DNA from: JAGDZR01 sp049115695
Lineage (GTDB): Bacteria > Bacteroidota > Bacteroidia > Cytophagales > Cyclobacteriaceae
DNA: 64,000 nt
Assembly: GCA_049115695.1 (NCBI GenBank)
Contig: JAGDZR010000014.1
Coordinates: forward strand, 62,001-126,000
Reading direction: 5' to 3'
Both the position numbers and the translations under genes were made by a program. Numbering within the stretch: position 1 is the stretch's first letter; every line of letters starts with the position of its first letter. The notes under the pieces are model-generated. The model ran no database searches. It was not told where the DNA came from and saw only the letters and a program-made list of their open reading frames with translations. Shown one piece after another: positions 7,161 to 16,932 of the stretch.

Positions 7161-9719
7161 TCAACTTTCATTCCTCAATATCTCCAACGGAGATTCACTG
7201 ACAATTTTTCTGGAATTGAAAATGCCTATGGTCACGGTCAGTGCTGTAATGATCAGGAAGATTGTTAGCATTTGAAGACCATTGGGTATAAACACAAATT
7301 CAAAAACAAAATGTCCCATCAGTGTCGTAAAGACAATGGCCAACAGGATTCCGGTAAAAGCACCCAAAGCACCCAATAAAAAGTACTCTGCTGCTATGAT
7401 TTGCCAAAGTTGTTTCTTACTCGCTCCGAGCGTTCTCAGCAGGACGTTTTCTTTGACTCGATGAAATCTGCTCAGTACGATGGCGCTGATCATCACGATG
7501 ATGCCCGTACCAATGCTAAACAGTGCCATAAACTGAATGACAAATGCAACTTTTGCTAGGATGTCCTCAATAGTTTTCAGGATTAATTCCAGGTCGATGA
7601 CTGATACATTTGGAAACATCCGTACGATGGCTTGTTGATACCTCGCCGAGACATCACTCCGTCCTACTCGCGTGATCAACACATGAAATTGTGGGGCTTT
7701 TTCTAATACTCCTTTTGGAAAAACCACTAAAAAGTTGGTCTGAACACGCCTCCAGTCTATGTCCCTGAAACTTCCAACATAAGTTTTGACTAATGCTCCC
7801 TGAACATTGAAGAGTAACTCATCTCCAAGCTGAAGATTGAGATTTTCCGCAAATCCCTGAGAAATAGAAATGAACACACTGTCACCCGGATTGGCAACAG
7901 AGTCTGCCCATTCTCCTTCTACCAATGTTTCTGAGTCGATCAAATGATCACGATATGTGATGCGATATTCGCGATTGTATGCCCAATTCGGGTAGTCAAG
8001 GCTATCGGTTTCTGCCTGCTTTTTGCTTATGCCATTAATTTCTTTCAATCGCATGGTGACAATGGGAACTTCCTGCATCACCGGTAGATCGTAATCCAAA
8101 GTCACGGTTCTGACTTCATCCTTTTGACTACTTTGAATGTCGTATAGTACGGTATTGGCTCTTTCATCAGCTCCGGCAAGCGAGACACGTTGTACGAGCA
8201 AATCCTGCATGAAGTAGAGCATGGCCAGAAATGCGGTGCTCAAGCCCAGGGTCATAATCAGGATCACGGTCTGGTTGTTGGGTCGATGAAGGTTAGACAT
8301 TCCCTGACGCCAAACAAATGGAAACGATGCGGGCATGAATCTCCTGACAGACCAAGAAATCAACTTGCCAATCAGATAGAGTAATCCTAACGAACCCAAT
8401 AAAATACCTGTGTAGATAGCTGCATCGTCGGCTTCCTTGAGTTGCCACCAAAGCGCGGCGAACAGAAAAAGAATGATTAGGACGCCAAGTAATATGACTA
8501 CCGGATCATGTTTGCTCTTAGTATTGGAGTAGCCAAATCTAATCGCACTTAATGGACTAATTCGTCTCAAACCAACCAGGGACAGTAGTCCAAATAATAA
8601 GGAAATGCACAAACCAATTCCAATACCTGAAATGATTGCAGGCCAGTAGATGGTCGGCTCCACATTGATGGGAATAAACTTATTGACAATGCCGGGTAAA
8701 AATACATGCATGACTACACCCAAGCTGCTTCCAATCAAAGCGCCAATCAATCCGAAAGTCATAATTTGAATGAGGAATATGTTGATGGCTTGTTTTGCTT
8801 TCAAGCCCAGACATCTAAGCACTGCTACAGATTGGATTTTTCCACGAGAGTAAACATAAATGGAGCTGGCTACACCGAGACATCCCAGTAATAACGCTGC
8901 AAATGCAATGACTTCCAGAAAAGCTGATAGATCTCTGAAGGCTTCTGCGGTATCGTTTTTTCGTTCTTCAATAGTCTCTACGCGATACCCGGCTTCTTCT
9001 GCAGTTTTCACCGCATCTCGCCATATACTAGTTGTGTCAATTTCTGGATGAAACTGAAAGTAGGTCAGGTAGTTTATACGACTTCCCTTTTGTACCAGAC
9101 CTGTCTGATCAAGATATTGCATTGGGATATAGACAATGGGTGCTATGGATGCACCAATATCAGTTTGACCAGGGACTTTCTTGATTTTACCAATGACTTC
9201 AAAGCTTACACCCCCAACAAGCACTGAGTCTCCCAGTTCAACACTGTATTGAATCAATAATTTTTCATCGACGATGGCGTATTTTCCTAATCGGAAATCC
9301 ATCGAGGCATTGGGAGGTTCGGTTTCGATCTGACCATAGTAAGGGTACCCTCCTTCCAAAGCCCGTACCTGTGTTAGTCGAGTTCCATCGGTCCTGGGAA
9401 AATAGACCATAGATGAGAAGTAAACCTCTTTCGATTCCTGACCGCTCAGATTTCTAAAGGAAAAGAAAATATCATTGGGCAATGGTTCATTGCCTCTGAC
9501 CATAAAATCAGCCCCTAATAACTCCTTGGATTGATTGTTGATTTCGTCTATTAGGTTTTCACGAAAGGAAGTGATGCCAACTAATGCGGCAATACCGAGT
9601 GAAATAGATGCAATAAACAGGATAAGCTTGCTCCTACTTCTGCGGCTATCACGCCACGCCATTTTCCAAGGCCAGGAAGGTGAATTTCGACTGGTAGGAA
9701 TGCTGATTTTTTTATCCAT
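7161..9719 (-). CDS. FtsX-like ABC transporter permease (YbbP type)
   Basis: An 852-residue permease with about ten membrane helices in the 1 + 3 + 2 + 1 + 3 pattern of YbbP-type FtsX/MacB permeases. The first helix is at about 31-52, a large periplasmic domain follows to about 265, then FtsX cores around 265-385 and 733-845. Two inner helices (about 410-455) sit between the halves. It overlaps the upstream ATPase gene by 8 bases, so the two are translated together. YbbA-YbbP systems are mechanotransmission-type ABC complexes with an unclear substrate, often next to a TesA-like esterase; one is encoded at 13430. Role inferred from this context only. Confidence 0.9.
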   Translation of the reverse strand: MDKKISIPTSRNSPSWPWKMAWRDSRRSRSKLILFIASISLGIAALVGITSFRENLIDEINNQSKELLGADFMVRGNEPLPNDIFFSFRNLSGQESKEVYFSSMVYFPRTDGTRLTQVRALEGGYPYYGQIETEPPNASMDFRLGKYAIVDEKLLIQYSVELGDSVLVGGVSFEVIGKIKKVPGQTDIGASIAPIVYIPMQYLDQTGLVQKGSRINYLTYFQFHPEIDTTSIWRDAVKTAEEAGYRVETIEERKNDTAEAFRDLSAFLEVIAFAALLLGCLGVASSIYVYSRGKIQSVAVLRCLGLKAKQAINIFLIQIMTFGLIGALIGSSLGVVMHVFLPGIVNKFIPINVEPTIYWPAIISGIGIGLCISLLFGLLSLVGLRRISPLSAIRFGYSNTKSKHDPVVILLGVLIILFLFAALWWQLKEADDAAIYTGILLGSLGLLYLIGKLISWSVRRFMPASFPFVWRQGMSNLHRPNNQTVILIMTLGLSTAFLAMLYFMQDLLVQRVSLAGADERANTVLYDIQSSQKDEVRTVTLDYDLPVMQEVPIVTMRLKEINGISKKQAETDSLDYPNWAYNREYRITYRDHLIDSETLVEGEWADSVANPGDSVFISISQGFAENLNLQLGDELLFNVQGALVKTYVGSFRDIDWRRVQTNFLVVFPKGVLEKAPQFHVLITRVGRSDVSARYQQAIVRMFPNVSVIDLELILKTIEDILAKVAFVIQFMALFSIGTGIIVMISAIVLSRFHRVKENVLLRTLGASKKQLWQIIAAEYFLLGALGAFTGILLAIVFTTLMGHFVFEFVFIPNGLQMLTIFLIITALTVTIGIFNSRKIVSESPLEILRNES

Positions 9720-10386
9720 GCTCGACTACCTTTCCTCCCTTCAACCTGACTATTTTATCTGTTTTTTTGGCTAAATCTATATCATGGGTAACCATCACGA
9801 GTGTGGTTCCCTTTTCTCGATTGATTTCGAAAAGCAGTTCCTCTATTAATGCACCTGTTTCTTCATCCAGGTTGCCTGTTGGTTCGTCTGCGAACAGCAC
9901 CTTAGGATTGTTGGAGAAAGCTCGAGCGATTGCTACCCGCTGCTGCTCCCCTCCGGATAGCTGAGTAGGGTAGTGATCCAGTCTGCTACCAAGCCCAACT
10001 CTGTTGAGCAAATCACTTGCAATATTTGCCACATTTTTTTCACCACGTAGCTCCAAAGGAACCATTACGTTTTCAATGGCTGTCAGCGTTGGAATCAATT
10101 GAAAGTTCTGAAAGACAAAACCAATGTGTTGATTGCGCACATGCGCCAGCTCGTCTTCATTGAGTTGGTTTAGTAAAATATTGTTGAGTGTAATACTTCC
10201 TTCTGTCACCCTGTCTAGTCCAGCACAAAGACCAAGCAATGTTGTTTTACCACTACCCGATGGCCCTACAATGGACATAGTCTGCCCTTCGTCAATCGAA
10301 AAACTGACATCATTGAGTACATGAAGTGGGCCGGTTTTGGTTTGATAGGTACGTGAGAGTTGAGCAACCTCGAGGATATTGGGCAT
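9712..10386 (-). CDS. ABC transporter ATP-binding protein (YbbA/LolD type)
   Basis: A 224-residue ATPase of the MacB/LolD group. Visible are Walker A GPSGSGKTT (39-47), the Q-loop FVFQNFQLIP, the signature LSGGEQQRVAIARA, Walker B VLFADEPTGNLD and the H-loop VTHD. It powers the permease encoded by the overlapping downstream gene. Divergent from the large membrane protein gene at 10489. Family confident; cargo, if any, unknown. Confidence 0.93.
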   Translation of the reverse strand: MPNILEVAQLSRTYQTKTGPLHVLNDVSFSIDEGQTMSIVGPSGSGKTTLLGLCAGLDRVTEGSITLNNILLNQLNEDELAHVRNQHIGFVFQNFQLIPTLTAIENVMVPLELRGEKNVANIASDLLNRVGLGSRLDHYPTQLSGGEQQRVAIARAFSNNPKVLFADEPTGNLDEETGALIEELLFEINREKGTTLVMVTHDIDLAKKTDKIVRLKGGKVVEHG

Positions 10387-10488
10387 AAAAGATGGATCAG
10401 TAAATAAACTATAACACGTAAAACTATCATTTGTGTTGGGAACTATTGATCTATGGGCTGTCTATTTGATTTTCGTTATATTTCTAGG

Positions 10489-13401
10489 ATGAACCCACAA
10501 AAAGCGGAGACGATCATCAAAGTTGCCTCTGGCTGGTTGTTTTCCATACCAGGGATTCCATCTTCTTTAAAGAAATATTGGGTACATATTTTACCTATAC
10601 TGTTTTCGGACTGGTTGTCAAAGGAGCGGGTCATCCTTATGGCATTGCGTAAGAACAAAGCAGATGAAATAGCGCAGGATGTTGCGACCACTTCGATTGC
10701 ATTACTTCAACTGGCCTGGGAACGCTCAAAGACTGAACACGACAAAGGACTTGCTGGCTTACTGGAACATCTAATCCAAACCAAACTAGACCAATTGGGT
10801 GTTGATTTGGAAGAAGTAGTGTCACTTTCGAAAAGTTATCAGAAAAGAATTGAGTCAGAAGACAACCGCATAGCCATTGCGATTCCCAGCTCCATTAATC
10901 CATTGGTTTTTGATCATTTAGCCAGGTGGGTAACGATTTGGTTATTCTGGGGGAATTTTGAAGAATGGTTTTGGGTCATCAATTTACTGTTGATTCCTAT
11001 TGCAGTTTTGGGATATGCGATCATTCGCACCAGAAAAGCTTCTGCCTACAACAAGTTGCTGATTGAAGTTCATGGTGGTCAATCGTTTTTAAAACCTGTG
11101 CCTTCACATAACGCTATGCAGTACACTATTTTGGCTGTTATCGTTTTGGTCAACATCATGGCGACCAATATTCTGGTAGCTGCGGATGAGGTTGGTTCTG
11201 CGGAAATGTGGGCAATTTTGATTGGCATGTCAATCTATTTTATCCTCTACATACGCAATCTTTCAATTATCAAAATTAATGAAGGTCAGCTCGTCTCCAG
11301 GCTGCATGAAGTTCACAAGTACGGAGAACATCTTAGTCATGATGAAAATGACCAGGTGATCATTGAAGTTGAGACAAAATTGCGATCAATCAGAAGTAGA
11401 CTGGAGGCATATGTTTTGGAAAGTGCCCTGTTCGGCGCGCTTTCATTTAGTGGATTTCTTCAGATCATGGCAGAAGAGTTGGTAAGTTTTAAAGATCTTG
11501 AGGATTTTGCTACGCATTCCTACAGCCTTTTCAAGAGTTTTTTGGAACCGAATTGGGAGCTTATGCAGCAGAGCGCACAATCATTGTCTTCCAAATCGGA
11601 CTTATTTGCATTGATTTCGGTGGAATCATTGGTTTGTAGTATCCTCTTTTTGGCTGTGATTGCTTCAAGATTACGAGTAAATGACATCATCGATAGGATG
11701 ACCAGACATCTCGACCTTGCAAGAGCCTTCAATGTTAAAGAGGAAAATCTAGTGCATAAGCAAGGGCAAAGCGCATTGGATCAGGAAAACCTATCCAGCT
11801 ACAATCAACACATTTTTGACAATCTACTGGCATGCGAGCAGGGGTTAATTGAAATCGCTCCTTCTACCTCTTACATGAGGTACTTCAGGAATGCTGGTAT
11901 TTTCACATTTCTTATCATTCTGATCAGCAGTGCCCTTTTTATCTCAGGTTTTTTAAGTTGGGTATTTGCAGTGGCAGGTATTCTATCCATTGTATATTTT
12001 AACAGGAAGGAAATTGTTCAAAAGCTCAGTGACCTTCTGGTTTGGATCAGATGGATGTTTATCAGAAGAGGTTTTGTTTTTCTCCTTGGGTCGATCGCAT
12101 CGATGATAGTAGGATTTATGCTCCGCACCCAATTCAAATTTGAATGGACCGATCCTTTTATCGCGACTGGGTTTTCATTGTTGGGTGTCTTTTTATTTGT
12201 CTGGATCGTCCTTATACCGCATCACGACAGCAAATTTCAATCTCAATATAATATTGAATCTAAGTCCTGGTGGGAGACACTGAGATTTTTTTGGGGTTTA
12301 GGAAGCCTAATGGTGGCCATTGCGTTTTTGTTTGTTTTTCTGGATTGGCAAGGAGCATGGGCCATCATGGGTATTAGTCTAACTTCAATTGCTGCCATTA
12401 TAGTTATGGTTGCGCCAAGAATGGTCACACCGAAATGGGCAGGGATGATTGGAGGGATTGCCATTGCTGCGATGATCGTAGGCATTATGTTTAAGGCATT
12501 TAGTTTGCCGGGCGCAGCAGCTTTGGCAGGTCTAGGTATTACCGTAGTAGCAATACTCAATCTTTTTCTACAGATCAGAGTTGTGCGCCCTGTTCAGATG
12601 GGCATTGTGAGAGGGGTAGGAGGCTCAGCATCATTGATGGCCATGTTATTCAAATTTTTACATCTTCCCGGAGCGGGTGAGATGCTTATTCTTGGCATAA
12701 TAATGATGGTGATCACGTTAGCCTGGTCAGTTATTGGGAAAAGTTGGCAAGAACCTATTCATCACATGTTTGTTAAGAGCTTCTTATTTATCACTATGAT
12801 TAGTATATCAGCCGTTTTACCTGGCGGTTTCGGGGAACGGGGATATGAACATTACACGTTTGATCAGTCCGCTTTGGGTCGCATTGAAAGCCTCTCCAGG
12901 TCGATTGACGTCATAAGTCGTAACCTGGATGACGAATTGGATTTAGATGCCAGAGGTGTCAATCTGGATGAAGTGTTTGAACTTTTGGATTGGTACGATG
13001 AGTTTTCCAAATCTCTTCCCCTACCGGATGACCGTCGAAAATTGATACAAAAGATGTACAGTATCGCCAATCGACTTTACGAGCAATCAACAAATAGGGA
13101 TGATTTAACTATTGGATACCAGCTGGTTACGACAGCAAATGAAATGACTTTGAAAAATCCACATCATTTTGCTTTACTTAGTATCAACTGGCGATATGAC
13201 GAAAAGGAAAATGTTCCCTTGTTATTGGGTTCTTTGGAACCTCTTTTTCTTGAAAAACTTGATAAGCCCAACGAGGCTGAACACGCGAGAAAAAGATTAT
13301 TTAAAGATTTTGATTTTAAGGATCAGCCCATCGATCCCGACATTGTGAGGAAAATTGATCTTCAAAAGCAATGGGAAAAAGAGTTGCAAATTGAAAATTG
13401 A
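10489..13401 (+). CDS. Large polytopic membrane protein with four GldL-like transmembrane hairpins
   Basis: About 970 residues with no family recognised over the full length. Numbered from an in-frame ATG at 10453: a soluble N-terminus (1-155), paired membrane segments at about 160-192, 223-272, 322-342 and 383-405, a hydrophobic block 481-517, then four consecutive two-helix units at 540-590, 612-655, 661-710 and 717-762. Units three and four carry IMFKAFSLPGAAALAGLG and MLFKFLHLPGAGEMLILG, the FKxxHxPGAxxML turn known from GldL/PorL, the membrane motor proteins of gliding and type IX secretion. Unit two has a degenerate VFLDWQGAWAIMG. A last hydrophobic segment (771-790) precedes a soluble C-terminal domain (795-982). 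ATG 10489 has A at -3 and drops an odd 12-residue leader; 10453 remains possible. It sits between the ABC pair and the esterase. Confidence 0.75.
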   Translation: MNPQKAETIIKVASGWLFSIPGIPSSLKKYWVHILPILFSDWLSKERVILMALRKNKADEIAQDVATTSIALLQLAWERSKTEHDKGLAGLLEHLIQTKLDQLGVDLEEVVSLSKSYQKRIESEDNRIAIAIPSSINPLVFDHLARWVTIWLFWGNFEEWFWVINLLLIPIAVLGYAIIRTRKASAYNKLLIEVHGGQSFLKPVPSHNAMQYTILAVIVLVNIMATNILVAADEVGSAEMWAILIGMSIYFILYIRNLSIIKINEGQLVSRLHEVHKYGEHLSHDENDQVIIEVETKLRSIRSRLEAYVLESALFGALSFSGFLQIMAEELVSFKDLEDFATHSYSLFKSFLEPNWELMQQSAQSLSSKSDLFALISVESLVCSILFLAVIASRLRVNDIIDRMTRHLDLARAFNVKEENLVHKQGQSALDQENLSSYNQHIFDNLLACEQGLIEIAPSTSYMRYFRNAGIFTFLIILISSALFISGFLSWVFAVAGILSIVYFNRKEIVQKLSDLLVWIRWMFIRRGFVFLLGSIASMIVGFMLRTQFKFEWTDPFIATGFSLLGVFLFVWIVLIPHHDSKFQSQYNIESKSWWETLRFFWGLGSLMVAIAFLFVFLDWQGAWAIMGISLTSIAAIIVMVAPRMVTPKWAGMIGGIAIAAMIVGIMFKAFSLPGAAALAGLGITVVAILNLFLQIRVVRPVQMGIVRGVGGSASLMAMLFKFLHLPGAGEMLILGIIMMVITLAWSVIGKSWQEPIHHMFVKSFLFITMISISAVLPGGFGERGYEHYTFDQSALGRIESLSRSIDVISRNLDDELDLDARGVNLDEVFELLDWYDEFSKSLPLPDDRRKLIQKMYSIANRLYEQSTNRDDLTIGYQLVTTANEMTLKNPHHFALLSINWRYDEKENVPLLLGSLEPLFLEKLDKPNEAEHARKRLFKDFDFKDQPIDPDIVRKIDLQKQWEKELQIEN

Positions 13402-13429
13402 TTTACCATTGAACCTATATGTTTGCCCT

Positions 13430-14113
13430 ATGATCAAATGGACAACATTAATCACCCTGCTATTGATCGTGCTAACATCTTGCGGTGACCGGAAGACTGA
13501 AAAGAGCACGCAATCAAAAGCAGCCACCTCTGAACCAGTCGTGAAAAGTTCAAAAAAGAAAATCCTGTTCTTTGGTAATAGTATTACAGCGGGCTATCAA
13601 CTGGACCTGGAAGATGCTTTTCCGGCGGTTATTCAAAAACGGCTTGATTCCCTGGGGTATGAATATGAAGTAATCAATGCAGGCCTGAGTGGTGAAACGA
13701 CTGCTAGCGGCGCGAGTAGAATAGAATGGGTACTGCAGACTATTCCTGATATTTTTGTTTTGGAATTAGGTGCAAATGATGGATTGCGAGGTTTGCCACT
13801 GGAGCAATCTCAAAAAAACTTACAGATCATTATTGATGAGGTGAAACGAGTCAATCCAATGGTGGAAATCATCATTTGTGGCATGGAGGTTCCCCCAAAC
13901 CTGGGAGAGCAATACACCGGAGCATTTCGCACCATATTTCCAAAAGTGGCAGAGAAGAATCACGCAGTTCTGATTCCCTTTTTACTGGAGGGTGTTGCCG
14001 GAGAAACAGAACTTAACCTAGGCGATGGCATTCATCCCACATCAGAAGGTCATGCGATCGTCGCTGAAACTGTCTGGAAATATTTGGCACCACTACTAAC
14101 AAAGCATAGTTAA
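13430..14113 (+). CDS. SGNH-hydrolase lipoprotein, TesA-like arylesterase/lysophospholipase
   Basis: A 227-residue lipoprotein: signal peptide with lipobox LTSC, a Ser/Lys-rich linker, then an SGNH/GDSL hydrolase. Block I is FFGNSITAGY (catalytic Ser), block II NAGLSGETT, block III ELGANDGLRG and block V DGIHPTSEGH (catalytic Asp/His). It should hydrolyse ester bonds of lysolipids or acyl thioesters at the membrane. The frame extends upstream to 13355, overlapping the previous gene, but only ATG 13430 yields a signal peptide. TesA homologs are often beside ybbA-ybbP; here the large membrane gene lies between them. The symporter gene follows after 2 bases. Confidence 0.9.
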   Translation: MIKWTTLITLLLIVLTSCGDRKTEKSTQSKAATSEPVVKSSKKKILFFGNSITAGYQLDLEDAFPAVIQKRLDSLGYEYEVINAGLSGETTASGASRIEWVLQTIPDIFVLELGANDGLRGLPLEQSQKNLQIIIDEVKRVNPMVEIIICGMEVPPNLGEQYTGAFRTIFPKVAEKNHAVLIPFLLEGVAGETELNLGDGIHPTSEGHAIVAETVWKYLAPLLTKHS

Positions 14114-14115
14114 AC

Positions 14116-15483
14116 ATGGAAATTATTGAAGAATGGATAGTGGCCGGTTCTAATCTGGTCTGGGGAATGCCTTTGTTGATTTTGTTGTCAGGAGGTGGGC
14201 TCTTTTTTATGTTGTATTCGAGATTTCTACCCTTCAAGTATTTCGGGCATGCGCTTGCCATACTCAGGGGGAAATATGATGATCCGGATGATCCCGGGCA
14301 AATCAGTCATTTTCAGGCCCTTTCTGGTGCGTTAGCTGCCACTATAGGTATGGGCAATATAAGTGGAGTAGCATTGGCCATTGTGGCTGGCGGGCCAGGG
14401 GCTATTTTTTGGATGTGGGTAAGTGCTTTTGTTGGGATTGCTACAAAGTTTTTCACCTGTTCGTTGGCCGTTCTGTTCCGTGGAAAAGACTCTGAAGGAA
14501 ACACCCAGGGTGGGCCTATGTATGTGATCAGAGAAGGATTGGGCAAAAAATGGATGCCATTGGCCATCTTCTTTTCGGTTGCTGGTTTTTTTGGCTCCAC
14601 TCCAGTGTTTCAGGCCAATCAATTGGTCGCTTCGATAAAGGGTGTCATGTTTACTGAAACATCGGTTGATAATAGCTTCGGGCTGGACTTAACACTCGGA
14701 CTAATCATTGCTACTTTGGTAGCCATTGTGATCCTGGGAGGAATCAAAAGAATAGGGATTGTAGCCTCCAGATTGGTCCCGGCTATGGTCGTGCTGTATG
14801 TGATCAGCGTTTCGATTATTTTGTTAATGAATGCCGGAGAAATATTCCCGTCACTTGCCCTAATTGTTGAGGATGCCTTCACCGCACAGGCCGTCTTGGG
14901 TGGTGCCGTTGGAGCGATCATTATCGAGGGAGGCAAGCGGGCGGCCTTTTCCAATGAAGCAGGGATCGGTATGGCGCCCATGATGCATGGTGCTGCCAAG
15001 ACAAAGGAGCCAGTTAGGGAAGGTTTGGTGGCAATGCTGGAACCAGTATTCGATACGTTGATCGTGTGTACCATGACAGGACTGTGTATTATCATTACTG
15101 GCGTGTGGAAAGCAGATGTGGCCAATGGGATCGAGTTAACAGCAATGGCTTTTAATGATCAGTTACCAGGATTTGGAAAAATCATTTTGGTTATCTGCGT
15201 TTCAATTTTTGCCATTACTACCATATTTGGCATGTCCTACTATGGAATGAAGTGTTTATCCTTTTTGATAGGTGCTAAATATGGAAAATACTTTAACTAT
15301 TGGTATTTGTTTCTGGTGATCCTCGGTGCAGTTGCGACATTGGATATTGTAGTCAATCTGGTGTTTATTGCCTATGGACTTATGGCAATTCCGACGATGG
15401 TTTCGGCTATTTTACTAGCGCCCAAAGTAATGCAGGCAGCCAAGAAATATTTTGGCGATATGCGCAATGCTCAGGTTGAGTGA
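14116..15483 (+). CDS. Sodium:alanine/glycine symporter (AGCS family)
   Basis: A 455-residue transporter with about eleven membrane helices. AGCS landmarks are IGMGNISGVALAIVAGGPG cited as GMGNISGVALAI, GGPGAIFWMWVSAFVG, and GKRAAFSNEAGIGMAP in the middle. These bind the amino acid and sodium ion in the LeuT-like fold. Likely substrate is alanine or glycine; specificity is not readable. Starts 2 bases after the esterase gene, so probably co-transcribed with it. Confidence 0.93.
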   Translation: MEIIEEWIVAGSNLVWGMPLLILLSGGGLFFMLYSRFLPFKYFGHALAILRGKYDDPDDPGQISHFQALSGALAATIGMGNISGVALAIVAGGPGAIFWMWVSAFVGIATKFFTCSLAVLFRGKDSEGNTQGGPMYVIREGLGKKWMPLAIFFSVAGFFGSTPVFQANQLVASIKGVMFTETSVDNSFGLDLTLGLIIATLVAIVILGGIKRIGIVASRLVPAMVVLYVISVSIILLMNAGEIFPSLALIVEDAFTAQAVLGGAVGAIIIEGGKRAAFSNEAGIGMAPMMHGAAKTKEPVREGLVAMLEPVFDTLIVCTMTGLCIIITGVWKADVANGIELTAMAFNDQLPGFGKIILVICVSIFAITTIFGMSYYGMKCLSFLIGAKYGKYFNYWYLFLVILGAVATLDIVVNLVFIAYGLMAIPTMVSAILLAPKVMQAAKKYFGDMRNAQVE

Positions 15484-15556
15484 TAACTTATGCTGTATGT
15501 GTTGCGAATTTTTCCGCTTCGGTCAGATATGATGCCTCGTTCGCAATGATTGATAC

Positions 15557-15564
15557 TATCTTTG
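15557..15564 (+). promoter_or_regulatory. -7 promoter element for trkA-trkH-lgt
   Basis: TATCTTTG matches TAnnTTTG exactly and ends 25 bases before the trkA ATG at 15590. No clear -33 TTTG is present at 19-21 bases, so the assignment is moderate. Confidence 0.4.
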
Positions 15565-15589
15565 TCGCCCGGCAAATCGCCCTATCTAA

Positions 15590-16930
15590 ATGAGAATAAT
15601 CATTGCAGGGGCCGGTGATCTCGGTTTTCACCTGGCTAAACTTTTGGCTCAAGAAGAGCAGGATATCGTCTTGATTGATCAGGATGAAAGTGTACTGGAG
15701 TATGCAGCAAATCATCTTGATGTGGCAACACTGAAAGGGAGTTCAAGCTCTGTCCGTACTTTGGAAGAAGCCAATGTGGCCAAAGCTGATCTTTTGATCG
15801 CTGTTACTTCCATAGAAGAAATCAATATCACAACCGCAATCATGGGAAAACGTCTTGGCGCCAAGAGAACGGTGGCAAGGGTTTCCAATATTGAATTTCT
15901 CCATCAAAGAGAAAGGCTCAATCTTAAGGAAGTTGGGATTGATGAAATTATTTCACCAGAGTCTCTGGCGGCACGGGAAATCAAGCGTCTACTAAAGGAG
16001 ACGGCTCTGACAGACACTTTTGAATTCGAAAAAGGCTGTTTGTCCCTAGTTGGAATCTCCATTGACAAAGAGTCTCAACTTTGTGAGAAATCTTTGACTG
16101 AGACAGCCTATCTCAATCCGAATCACGATTTCACCACTGTTGCGATACTGAGAGATAACGAAACGATCATTCCTCATGGACATAATAAGTTTATGGTGAA
16201 TGATCATGCCTATTTTATTGCGGAACCAACAGGGGTCAATAAAATTGTAGACCTGGCAGGTAAAGATCGGTCTACCATGAAGAATTTGATGATTCTGGGA
16301 GGTAGTCGAATTGGTCTTCATACAGCCAAGACACTCAGCAAAAAATACAATATTAAACTGATTGAAAGAGATAAGGAAAAATGTTTTCAATTGGCCGATG
16401 AGCTGCCCGACACCATGGTGATCAATGGAGATGGACGGGATATGGAGCTGCTTAAGGAAGAAGGGATTGAAAATATGGATGCTTTCATTGCAGTGACAGG
16501 AAACTCAGAGACCAACATTATCTCTTGTCTGGTAGCTAAACAAGAGGGTGTACCTAAGACCATTGCACTAGTTGAAAATGTCGACTACATACACCTTTCT
16601 CAAAGTATTGGGGTTGATACAATGATTAACAAGAAGCTCATTGCTGCGAGCTTTATCTTCAGGTATATAAGAAAAGGACAGGTCGTAAGCCTGACAAGCG
16701 TACATGGTGTTGACGCAGAGGTGTTGGAGTTTGAAGTATCTGAAGGGTGCAAAATCCTTGATCATGAATTGAGAAATCTTAAGTTTCCTGCTACGGCAAT
16801 TATTGGAGGAGTGATCAGAGGAAATAAGGGACATACGGTTAGAGGAAATTTTAGATTTGAACCTAAAGACCGAGTCGTTGTGCTTTCACGCCCTGAATGC
16901 ATCCATGAAGTGGAACGCTATTTTAAGTAG
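15590..16930 (+). CDS. trkA: Trk potassium uptake regulatory subunit TrkA
   Basis: A 446-residue cytosolic NAD-binding regulator of the Trk potassium channel. It holds two copies of RCK-N plus RCK-C: the first nucleotide-binding fold starts IIIAGAGDLGFHLAKLL (GxGxxG) with the acidic LIDQDE at its second strand, and the second starts MILGGSRIGLHTAKTL with IERDKE. The two-repeat length fits the family. It forms a ring beneath TrkH, whose gene begins 2 bases downstream. Confidence 0.95.
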   Translation: MRIIIAGAGDLGFHLAKLLAQEEQDIVLIDQDESVLEYAANHLDVATLKGSSSSVRTLEEANVAKADLLIAVTSIEEINITTAIMGKRLGAKRTVARVSNIEFLHQRERLNLKEVGIDEIISPESLAAREIKRLLKETALTDTFEFEKGCLSLVGISIDKESQLCEKSLTETAYLNPNHDFTTVAILRDNETIIPHGHNKFMVNDHAYFIAEPTGVNKIVDLAGKDRSTMKNLMILGGSRIGLHTAKTLSKKYNIKLIERDKEKCFQLADELPDTMVINGDGRDMELLKEEGIENMDAFIAVTGNSETNIISCLVAKQEGVPKTIALVENVDYIHLSQSIGVDTMINKKLIAASFIFRYIRKGQVVSLTSVHGVDAEVLEFEVSEGCKILDHELRNLKFPATAIIGGVIRGNKGHTVRGNFRFEPKDRVVVLSRPECIHEVERYFK

Positions 16931-16932
16931 TC

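Noticed and set aside
14619..15125. A 168-codon open frame opposite the alanine symporter
   Set aside because: It mirrors the conserved symporter core; the long frame results from codon bias.
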